A DNA stretch of 13,497 nt, from contig NW_004457684.1 of NCBI RefSeq assembly GCF_000313135.1, positions 1-13,497 on the forward strand, read 5' to 3'. Numbering within the stretch: position 1 is the stretch's first letter; every line of letters starts with the position of its first letter. This document shows, in pieces, positions 1 to 7,762 of this stretch. The notes below the pieces were generated by a model. The model was not told the DNA's origin. It made no database searches and saw nothing but the letters and a program-made list of their open reading frames with translations. The position numbers were made by a program, and so were the translations under genes. The stretch comes from Acanthamoeba castellanii str. Neff (Eukaryota > Discosea > Longamoebia > Acanthamoebidae).

Positions 1-2741
1 CAAGGCCATCCTGTGCAGCACGCGCGCCCAGGATCTTCTGCCGTGGGTGCGCGATCTGGACGTGGCGCGCCTGCTCATCGTGGGCCGGGACGGAGGCCGC
101 AGCGACCGCGTGCCGTCGGTGGACGCCTTCGAGCTGCTTCCGCTGGAAGACTATGTCGACTGGCGCGATACCCTGCGCGCCACGCTCCAAGTGGGCGAGG
201 CCGGCGGGCTCAAGCAGAAACTGACTACGACGCCGCTGCCCTACAGCCTGTTCCCCGCCCTCTACCAGGAGGTACGGATCCCAAGGCCGTTCTTCGTTCT
301 TCGTTCTTCAGGTTTTCGTTGTGTTTGAGGTGACTGATCGTCATTGTCTTTCCAGGTCGCGGTGATGCATGCCGAGGGCAACACGCAAAATGCGGCGAAG
401 GGCCTCGAGTGGCTGGCCAGGTTCGTCGACCAGCAGTACCCGACCACGCTCGGCACCAACCGGAAGGAGTGGGCCAAGCTGGCCTCGTGCTACGTGTCCG
501 ACAACTGGGCGCTCGAGCGCTGGCTCATCACTCGGGAGACGTCGTACGGGACCATGGCCACCTTCTCGCTGCTGTCGCACCTAGCCGCTGTAGTGGGCAG
601 ACTCGGCGAGCGGGCCTCGCCGCTACACCAACTGCTCTTCGCGCCGCAGTCGCAGTCGGCTTGCTTCCTCCCGTCCATGCCCGACGACCCACGCCAGCGG
701 ATTGCCCGTACGCCTTTTCCTCTTCCTCCTCTTCCAAGGCGTGGTGCTGATTGTTCTTCTTTCCGCCAGGCGACTACATGCAAAAGCCCGGATACGTCTA
801 TCTGGGTATGCTCTCACGATCCTCACCTCCCTTCTTGCACTTAAGCTCAGCAACTTGGATTACTCATAAGGCGATGCTTGGCCGCTTATTCTAATAGGCA
901 CCTGCAATCACGTCTATCTTGTGCCGCCCTGCGGTTTGCCCATGAATATCGAGTCGTGCGGCGTCGACGGCTGTGCTGTCCAAGTTGGAGGCACCGGCCA
1001 CATCCCGGTACGCTCATTGAGATCTCCCTCGTTTATCGTAGGACCTCACCCTTGCACTCATAACCATGATGGTGTGGTACCATTTGCATCATGTACAGCT
1101 TCCGGGCCATGTGCTTCTCATGGTGCCTGGCAACCCGCCCAACACGCGCGGCTTCCCGGTCACCGCGCGCGATGTGACCGAGCTCACCGACCAGACGCCC
1201 AAGGCCTACTGCCCGCTCACGCTGCTGGAGAACGCTACCTGGCGCGTCCGCGACTGCGCCTCCGCGACCGCCTTCTGGCTTCTGCGCTTCCTGGTCGACG
1301 CCACGCTGCTCTTGAGCACCCTCGCCAACTTTGGCGGCCGGTCCAAGGCCGACGCGCTCGCCCTCGCCGCAGCAGATATGGGTAACACCGTGAACGAGTA
1401 CTACTACGACGAGCGGCTGGGCCAGTCGTGGAAGCAGCTGAGCAGCCTGGTGGCGGCCAACCAGGAGGACGCCCTGCTCCTGGTCCACTGGACCCTCGAC
1501 GCGTTGGCCTCGACCGCGCCGCTGGCCGGCGACTACTCTCGGCTCGACACGCTGGCCAAGCGCCAGGAGTGGGAGCGCTGGGCACTGGCCGCGACCAGCG
1601 GGCTCGCCGACGCGGGACTCGCGGTCGCCAAGCTGCGCGAGCTCAAGGTGCGGCTGCAGCAGGAGGCCACGCCCGAACAGAAGCAGGTGCTCGAGGCCGT
1701 GACGGAGACCGTCGACTCCGACCTGGCGCAGGGCCACAACGACGGCGCCTACCGGGCGAACAACCGCCCGGCGCTCTGGCGAATGCGCACGACCGTGACG
1801 GTGGACGACTTCAAGCGGCGCTTCGTCGCCGACGCCCAGGCGCTGGCCGAGTGTCCCAAGATGGCGCTGCTCGTGACCGAGGAGGAGAAGCTGCGCTGCA
1901 TCGCCTCGCTGCCCGACATCCTGGCCTGGAAGACCGCTGTCGAGCAACACTTCAACAAGCGCATCGACAAGCAGACGGCCGAGACGCGGACCGTGGGCCA
2001 GATCCTGCAAGAGCTGTCGCCCGAACAGCGCCGGGAGTGGGGCGCACTCTTCCACCGCTTCGCTGCGGGCTGGAACCTGGCGCGCGAGTTCGTCCAGAAG
2101 CACCACGGCGAGGACATCACACTTATCGAGATGAACGAACGCGTATGATCCCCCTTGTGTCGTGTGTGTCGTGTGTGTCGTGTTTGGGAGCTGACAAGAT
2201 CGCTTGTGCAGGTGCCGCTGGTGTATTCGCTCAACACGCTGGTGGGCGAAGGGGCGCAGGGTGTGGCCCTGGTCAAGTGGCTGATCAAGAAGCACAATGA
2301 TGTCGTCGTCCGGATGCACCGCGTTCTGGCTGAGGCGGCCGACGCCGCCGACGCCGCGCTAGACGCACAAGCAGCGGACGAGGCCTACCGGGCGAAGATG
2401 CGGCGCTTCGGCGAGATCCCGCTCCATCTGGTCCGCACGACGCACATGCTGCAGCCGTTCCCCGCGCACGGGAGCATCACGCGCGTGCTGCAGCTGTCGG
2501 CCCACAGATCCTACGCCTACGGCAAGGGCCAGCACACGGTCTACGACTACGCGCGCGTCGAGGAGTTCCTCTTCGGCGAGTGCGTCCACGGCCGACCGCT
2601 CATCAATGCCGACCCCACCCAGCTGCGGTACGTACACCACCTTCACGCACTGTATGCACGTGAATGCTTACCACACGACACACACACGACACACACACAA
2701 CACACACACAAAACACACAAAACACACAAACACACACACAC

Positions 2742-2788
<47 letters not shown>

Positions 2789-3538
2789 CGACACGCTCAA
2801 CCGCACAGGATGGTGAGCTTCCTCAATGAGGCCGGCGTCAATGGCCTGCTCAAGCAGATCGAGGCCGCGGTCAGCCCGCAGCGCGAGCTATCGGAGGAGG
2901 TCCAGCGCCGCATCAAGCAGGAACTTAACAGCCCTGAGCTCGCCCAGCGGTGCCTGCGCGCGTGCGAGATGTGTCTCAACTTCCTCCGCACCTCCGGCGG
3001 CGACCCGCGCCAGTCGCTGGTCGAGTACGCCCACGAGGTGCTGCTCATCAACTGCCACGACGAAGCGAGCGGCCTCCACTTCGGCTTCCTAGGCGATCGC
3101 CGCGGCGACGCGGTGTGTTTGGCCCACGTCAACGCCCTCTGGCGGCTGCTGCACAAGCTGGTCTACCCGGACCAGTTCAGTGCCCTGGCGGCCAAGTACC
3201 GCGAGAAGCTGCCGGCCAAGTTGCAGCCCAGATTCAGCCGCTACTGCATGAGCCTCAAACCTGGAACAAGGGCGCTGCTGGCCGACACGCTCGAGGCCTT
3301 CGTGCGGGACAACCTTCTCGAGGAGGAAACGCGCCGTCCCGACGCCGGCGCCAAGGAGGAGTTCATCGGCAAGCTGCTGACCAACAACGACTGGCGCGCG
3401 GCGATGGACATGGCGCCGCTCGACCTGCCCGAGCTGCTCGAGTTCACGGACAGCATGCCCCACTTCCCTAACGACCTCAAGCTCAAGCACTGCTTCGACG
3501 CCTTCCGCGTGGCCCGCCAACTCGCCGTCAAGGCCTAA
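1..3538 (+). CDS. RNF213: RNF213/mysterin-like giant E3 ubiquitin ligase, C-terminal part (5' end outside window)
   Basis: Exons 1-271 (first full codon at 2), 356-707, 770-805, 898-1007, 1099-2142, 2212-2627 and 2809-3538 join in phase to give 985 residues ending at TAA. Exon 4 encodes an RZ-type zinc finger with ordered Cys/His codons C903, H909, C930, C957, C972 and H999, the segment PPCGLPM and a GG-x-G-H end. From the RZ finger on, about 760 residues follow the human RNF213 C-terminal region in order, including the PGNPP stretch after the finger, an LP-[DE]-ILA-like motif near 1911-1926 and a FLRTSGGDP motif near 2980-3006. The family is a very large AAA+/RING/RZ ligase in the cytosol or on lipid droplets; in human cells it ubiquitylates bacterial LPS through the RZ finger. 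The AAA+ and RING parts would lie upstream. The exon 2 donor at 708 is the least certain boundary. The family call rests on recalled similarity and was not searched. Confidence 0.85.
2156..2186 (+). repeat. TG-rich imperfect repeat in intron 5 of the RNF213-like gene
   Basis: Three tandem copies of a GTGTGTC-like unit (consensus TGTGTCG) sit just inside the 69-nt intron 2143-2211. The tract is complementary to the CA-rich repeat in the next intron. Confidence 0.8.
2671..2791 (+). repeat. CA microsatellite in intron 6 of the RNF213-like gene
   Basis: The tract is about 120 nt of imperfect CA repeat, interrupted by CGA and AAA, and ends in an unbroken AC run at 2743-2787. It fills most of the 181-nt intron 2628-2808, the longest intron in the window. 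Length polymorphism and assembly error are both likely here. Confidence 0.95.
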
Positions 3539-3799
3539 GAAGAACGAAAGAGAAGAGAAGGCTTGGCCCAACCGCGCAAAGAGAAGGAGAAGGTGGCGCC
3601 GTTATTATCTTTGCCGCCGTTGTATGCGGGCAGGCCAGTGTTGAAGTGCCAATTCACTTTTGCTCAGGGTCCAGACCGTTTCCTTTCTATCCTTGTTTAT
3701 CGTCTTTCCTTATTTGGAAGGCTGTGCTTAAAACGGAAACAACCATCCATCCCACTTTGCCTTGTTTCGATTTTTGAGGAGCAACACTTGCGGTAGGAG
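3539..3799. other. Intergenic: 3' UTR of the RNF213-like gene and upstream region of the next gene
   Basis: These 261 nt hold no convincing coding exon. The first part is purine-rich (GAAGAACGAAAGAGAAGAG), as expected of a 3' UTR. I see no canonical AATAAA and no clear TATA box. Transcription runs into the next + strand gene, so polyadenylation and promoter signals must share this space. Confidence 0.6.
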
Positions 3800-5063
3800 A
3801 TGGTGGCGGAGAGGTTCGCTGTTCTCGTGGCGGCATTGCTTGTGGTGAGCTTGCTGGGTGTACAAGCTAGGCTACCCAAGACGGCCACAATATGGACAGG
3901 CTTTGGCCACAATACAACTCTGGGTACCCTCCGCCTCTCTACTGAGTGTGGTGGAAAACACACATCACTGCACCGCGTTAACACCACTTTCATATTGTCT
4001 TCTTCCAGACTTGTTGGTCCAAAATGCCAAGTCTCTGACACATGTGAGCGTCATCGCGTACATGATCGACACCAACGGCAACTTCGCTTGCTCCTGCGAT
4101 CCGACGGTGCCATGGCAGCGGCCCTGCAATAACAACGGCACCTACTCCGACTGTCCGTGGTGGGACTACCACGTCAAGGTCTTGCAGAAGAACAAGTACG
4201 TCTCAGTTGTCTTGCCTAGACTGGCCCTCAGGTTCTCACATGGTGGTGATGCTCATTAGTATCTGGGTGATGCCCTGCATCACTCTTCCGCCCGGATATA
4301 TCACCACGGGCCTGCAGAAAGTCATGAATTCGACAGATCTGCAGGGTAGCTAACACCTTCACCAGAGTGTTTTTTTGTTTCATGTCAGCCGATCTCATCC
4401 CTTCACTCACGCGCAGACCAGATGATCTTCCGCGCGGTTTCGATTGCTGTTGAGCGGAACTACGCCGGGTACAACATCGACTGGGAGGGCGACACTGGAG
4501 AGATCACCTCGCAGGTTCACGCGTGCTTCCCTTCCTTCTGCCGGGTTGGCGGCCAATACTAAGCTGTGGGTGAATGTGAGTGCAGGAGTTGGCTGTCTTC
4601 TTGGGCAGGTTCAGGCAGGCCTTGGCGCAGTTCGACAAGAAGCTCTCCTTTGACGTCGCGCTGCCGTCCTTCAAATGGAATACAACGGCTCTGGCTCCCT
4701 GTACGAGACTGTGTGTTCCGCTTCATTCTGGCTTAGTTGATCAGAAATTGTGGGTGCTAACTCGACAGGTGACATTGTGTAAACCATTCAGCCTTGGACC
4801 AGTTCGCCGACATGGGCACCTACGGCGTGTCGGGGCAAGATCTGGCTGAGGCTCTGCGCAACAACATTCCGCTCGCTTCCGGTGTGGAGCATTACGGGAT
4901 GGGCATGCTGCCCCCTTCCCTCACCGATGAAGAACTGGTGGGGGCCTTTGGACTGATGGCCAAGTTCGGAGTCGTCCACCTGTGGGTTTGGCCCGACGGA
5001 CCCACACCCGACTTGACTACTCTGTTCTGGTCCCTGTCGGCCAAGTTTTTGGAGAGAGTCTGA
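3800..5063 (+). CDS. Secreted GH18-like TIM-barrel protein (putative glycoside hydrolase or glycan-binding)
   Basis: Exons 3800-3923, 4009-4195, 4260-4345, 4417-4514, 4586-4700 and 4792-5063 join in phase to 293 residues. Residues 1-23 form a signal peptide (hydrophobic LVAALLVVSLLG, then an Ala-rich end). The rest fits a one-domain GH18-type barrel: strand-like segments TIWTGFGH, THVSVIAYMID, IWVMPCIT, AGYNIDWEGD, LSFDVA, FADMGTY, VEHYGMGM and VVHLWVWPDG. The last carries the Trp usual on strand 8. The acidic motif keeps the third Asp (D154) and the proton-donor Glu (E156) of DGxDxDxE, but the first two Asp are Ala149 and Asn152. Several N-x-S/T sites and clustered Cys (ACSC...PC...DC) suit a secreted or lysosomal protein. 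A single-domain barrel of about 290 aa is short for a chitinase and has no chitin-binding module. Substrate is unknown; activity could be altered or lost. The GTTCAC donor at 4515 is non-typical but restores phase. Confidence 0.72.
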
Positions 5064-5241
5064 GCCACCACCCATTGAACTTATTCTCATTAAATGAGCG
5101 TCACCGCCCGTGAAGGTGACCATAACGGTTGATTACGCCTTTCTTCGTTTGCAGTCGGCAAGAAATAAGTCCCAAAAAGAAAGAGGGGCGGAGTGCTCTT
5201 CGTCAAGCCCCGCCCGAGTCTGCGACCAGCATCAAGATAAG
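5064..5241. promoter_or_regulatory. Short intergenic/upstream region of the acid phosphatase gene
   Basis: The region is 178 nt. It holds a GGGGCGG box near 5184-5190 and an opposed CCCCGCCC box near 5208-5215, about 30-55 nt before the start codon. Such GC boxes could act as promoter elements, or pair with each other as a hairpin in the 5' UTR. No TATA box is evident. The functional assignment is inference. Confidence 0.3.
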
Positions 5242-7234
5242 ATGCATAGCTGCGGCCCGTTGTGGATGTCTCTCGCTCTCCTCGTTTTTGCCGCCACCGT
5301 GGGCGCTGGCGACGTGCCGGAGCAACTCCGCCTGGCCCTCACCGGTTTCCCTCATTCCCCCCCCCCTCCCCACAACCACCCCAACATATTCCCTGTTGTG
5401 TGGGGGGAAGTGGGCCTTATTGTATGAGTGTGGGCGGGCCACAGGAGTGAATGGGGAGATGGTGGTGGGGTGGACGACGCAACTGGACGCTGGTTCGACG
5501 GTGGAGTATACGTGCGACGGCTGTGGCCACTTCACGGTGGAGGGCAATGCGTCGCGCTACTCGATCCCCGCCTACACGCCGCCCTACACGTCTCCGCTCC
5601 TTCACTGTACCGCCTTCGTCTTGTTCATTTGTTTGCCCTTCAGAGCGCCTTCTTCATGATGTGGTGAGCAGCTCACTCACTCTGACCGTATGTCTCCAGT
5701 CGTACTGTTGACAGGCTTGAACAGCTCCACAGTGTACGAGCCCCGAACTAAGAGTCTCTCTTGCCTACCAGGTAGTCCGCACTGCTAATCTCTCTTTGTC
5801 TCTGACTGAGGGGCTGCAGGTATTCGTACCGCGTGGGCCACAGCAAGACCGGCTGGAGCTGGACCCACCAGTTCATGACCAAGGCCGACGTTCAGCCCAC
5901 ACCCGACAGGTTGGTCACCACCTTCACGCTGGCCTCACGCTTGCCACTTATTGTTTCGTCTCGATCAGCTAACGCTGTGCGCACCTGCACCGACGCTGGT
6001 GTGGTTCGTGTGGGTCCTGTTTTGTCACGTACAGTCCGCTCCGATTCCTGTCCATCGGGGACGAGGGCACGATCAAGGGCGCCAAGGAAGTCCTGGCCGG
6101 CATGCTTGTCGCCCAGGAGAAGTTCCACTTCGACTTCCTCGTTCACGGCGGCGACATCAGCTACGCCAACGGGATTCAAGACATCTGGGACCAGTGGGGC
6201 CAGCTCGTGCAGCCGCTGGCCGCCCAGGTGCCCTGGATGGTGAGTGTCGGCAACCACGAGATGCGCCCGAACCAGACCGACGCCGGCTTCCTCTACCGCT
6301 TCGCCATGCCCAGTACGTGAGAGATCAACTCTCCTGTGACCCCTTCAATCTAGTAACGGGGTCTCTGATTGCATTCATGGGGCATCTTCAGCGGCCCAGA
6401 GCGGTGGTGAATCGGGCAACATGTACTACAGCTTCGACTACGGCAACGCCCACATGATCGCCCTCGAGTCCGAGGCCCAAAACTTCTCGGCCCAGTACGA
6501 CTGGCTGAAGCGGGACCTGGCGCAGGTCAACAGGACAGTGACGCCGTGGATCATCGGGTTCTGGCACAGGCCCTGGTACTCCTCCAATGTCGGTTCGTGG
6601 CCCCCTACGCGCCCTCCCTCCCTCCTTGATCGCTTCGGCGCTTCGCTGTGCTTACCGGTAACCCACTGACCACTGCAGAGCACGCTGGCTCTGGCGACGT
6701 GATGCGGGGCGCCCTTGAGGCCCTGTTCTTCGACAACAGAGTGGACATGGTGATCACAGGTACGAGCCGGGATGCGATTGGGCTTTTGTTGCACGTCATC
6801 ACGCCTACGTACATGAGCTCACATGCCCTCCCCCAATAAACGATCAGGCCACGTACACTGCTACGAGAGGACTCTGCCCGTGTACCAGGGAGCTCTCAAC
6901 GATGAGGCGCCGTTCTACATCACCAACGGTGCTGGCGGCAACGGGATGGATGACACGTGGGGCGATGCCCCCGAGTGGTCCGCCAAGAGGTGCGCACAAT
7001 ACTGGCCTCCCCTTAAACCTTCTCTGTTTTGGGTGCGAGTGAGGACTGCTAACTCTACTTTTTAATATAAATATCAATTGTGTGTCGCACAGGCTCGCCG
7101 CCTACGGCTTCGGTTATGTGGAGCTCTTCAACGCCACGCACCTGCACTGGACCATGCGGTCTTCCAGCGATAGCGCCGTCATCGATGAGGCGTGGCTGGT
7201 GCGCCCCGCCGATCGGTTCCAGACGAGGCGGTGA
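5242..7234 (+). CDS. Secreted purple acid phosphatase (metallophosphoesterase)
   Basis: Nine exons (5242-5344, 5445-5606, 5700-5733, 5820-5909, 6035-6312, 6392-6592, 6679-6759, 6848-6989, 7093-7234) join in phase to 410 residues. A signal peptide (about 1-23) precedes an N-terminal fibronectin-III-like PAP domain with GEMVVGW and ending in YSYRVG. The catalytic domain has all five metal-ligand blocks: IGDEG (D139), GGDISY (D170, Tyr173, the charge-transfer Tyr), GNHE (N203, H204), FWHRPWYSS (H281) and GHVHCYER (H318, H320). The C-terminal PAP domain starts near PFYITNGAGG. The enzyme hydrolyses phosphomonoesters at acid pH using an Fe-metal centre; secretion suggests lysosomal, food-vacuole or extracellular action. 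The 34-nt exon 5700-5733 was fixed by phase: it gives LLHFVLLTGLNSSTVYSYRVG-type continuity (split here across three exons). Nothing appears broken. Confidence 0.93.
5345..5444 (+). repeat. C-tract/G-tract pair in intron 1 of the phosphatase gene
   Basis: The intron has C10 at 5357-5366 near the donor and G6 at 5402-5407 towards the acceptor. These could form a C:G stem in the transcript. Confidence 0.5.
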
Positions 7235-7399
7235 AGAAGTTAGGCGGCCTACCATCTATCAGTTCACCAGGTCATGTCCTTGCCCTAGTCCTGTATGTTC
7301 ACGTCAGTCAGAGGGCACTGAGAGACCCGGAGGAAAAAGTAAACACAATTGCAGGAGAAGGCCCAGCAAGATGATGGGTGCGTGCTGTGCAGATTAAAA
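7235..7399. other. 3' flank of the phosphatase gene
   Basis: About 165 nt follow the phosphatase stop before the 3' end of the 5S gene on the other strand. I see no coding exon and no canonical polyadenylation hexamer, so the phosphatase transcript may run antisense into the 5S gene. Confidence 0.5.
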
Positions 7400-7400
7400 A
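7396..7400 (-). terminator. RNA polymerase III terminator of the 5S rRNA gene
   Basis: On the - strand a run of five T begins at the last 5S base (7400) and continues to 7396, which is the usual pol III stop. Confidence 0.85.
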
Positions 7401-7518
7401 GGATACGGCACGGTGGATTCCCGGGTGGTCGCCCACCCCAGTACTAACATCGCCTGGCTCAGCTTAACTTCGCTGTTCGGATGGGAAGCGGTGCTTTCTG
7501 CGCAGTATGGCTGTATCC
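7400..7518 (-). rRNA. 5S rRNA: 5S ribosomal RNA
   Basis: Read on the - strand the gene is 119 nt. It starts GGATACAGCCATACTGCGCA and ends CCACCGTGCCGTATCCT. It contains the conserved loop sequences CACCGCTTCCCATCCGAAC, GCGAAGTTAAGC and GGGGTGGGCGACC. The 5' and 3' ends pair as helix I. As I recall the published Acanthamoeba 5S, it differs at only a few positions; one is A at position 7, which leaves an A-C mismatch in helix I where a C-G pair is expected. It lies alone between two convergent protein genes. That fits dispersed 5S genes rather than a tandem array, though one window cannot show the overall arrangement. Ribosome use is expected; the helix I mismatch makes a variant or pseudogene possible but unlikely. 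Confidence 0.95.
7422..7469 (-). promoter_or_regulatory. Internal control region of the 5S gene (A box to C box)
   Basis: Transcript positions about 50-64 (AGTTAAGCTGAGCC) match the A-box region and about 80-97 (GGGGTGGGCGACC) the C-box region bound by TFIIIA. Both look intact. Confidence 0.7.
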
Positions 7519-7762
7519 AACAACCATCATGCTGTCTGCCGCATGCGGTTCACCTCCTGAGGCTGTCCAGCCTGCTTCCTCAGCATGGCCATCTGGGCGC
7601 TCTACCACTCTTCCCACTTTATCTCATAAGGGCTTGCCTACTCGCGAAGCAGTAGATCTGACAATCAGTACAAACTGGCGCTTGAACATGATGTTACTGG
7701 TTATTTATAGATAAAATGTTATCTGTACAGACTAAATCCCACTACTGCGCTGTGGTTGCGCA
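7519..7762. other. Spacer upstream of 5S; 3' flank of the membrane-protein gene
   Basis: The 244 nt have no recognisable gene. There is a perfect small hairpin AGGCTG-TC-CAGCCT near 7559-7574. On the - strand an AT-rich stretch (TATAAATAACC, about 7696-7710) lies roughly 60 nt after the stop codon of the - strand gene and may contain its polyadenylation signal. No tRNA was found. Confidence 0.45.

Noticed and set aside
1033..2319. Long open frame of 428 codons on the - strand
   Set aside because: It lies antisense to RNF213-like exons with clear homology; GC-rich coding DNA commonly leaves such shadows open. Its translation has no recognisable domain.
2671..2791. Possible telomere-like or CRISPR-like repeat
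   Set aside because: It is a simple CA microsatellite inside an intron, with no spacers and no telomeric unit.
4759..4770. Acceptor-like CTAACTCGACAG in the last GH18-like intron
   Set aside because: Using it puts TAA or TGA in frame soon after. The later CAG at 4789-4791 keeps the frame open.
5644..5663. A micro-exon reading SAFFMM between phosphatase exons
   Set aside because: It looked like the expected residues after LLH, but every phase gives a stop or breaks the next junction. Joining 5606 directly to 5700 keeps phase and gives the family's hydrophobic stretch plus TGLNSSTVY.
6238..6246. Good-looking donor GTGAGT after PWM
   Set aside because: The frame continues straight into VSVGNHEM, the metal-binding block, so this is coding sequence.
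7600..7660. Possible tRNA near the GCTTGCCTACTCGCGAAGC stretch
   Set aside because: There is only a short inverted repeat. No T-loop GGTTCRA, acceptor stem or four-arm fold could be found.
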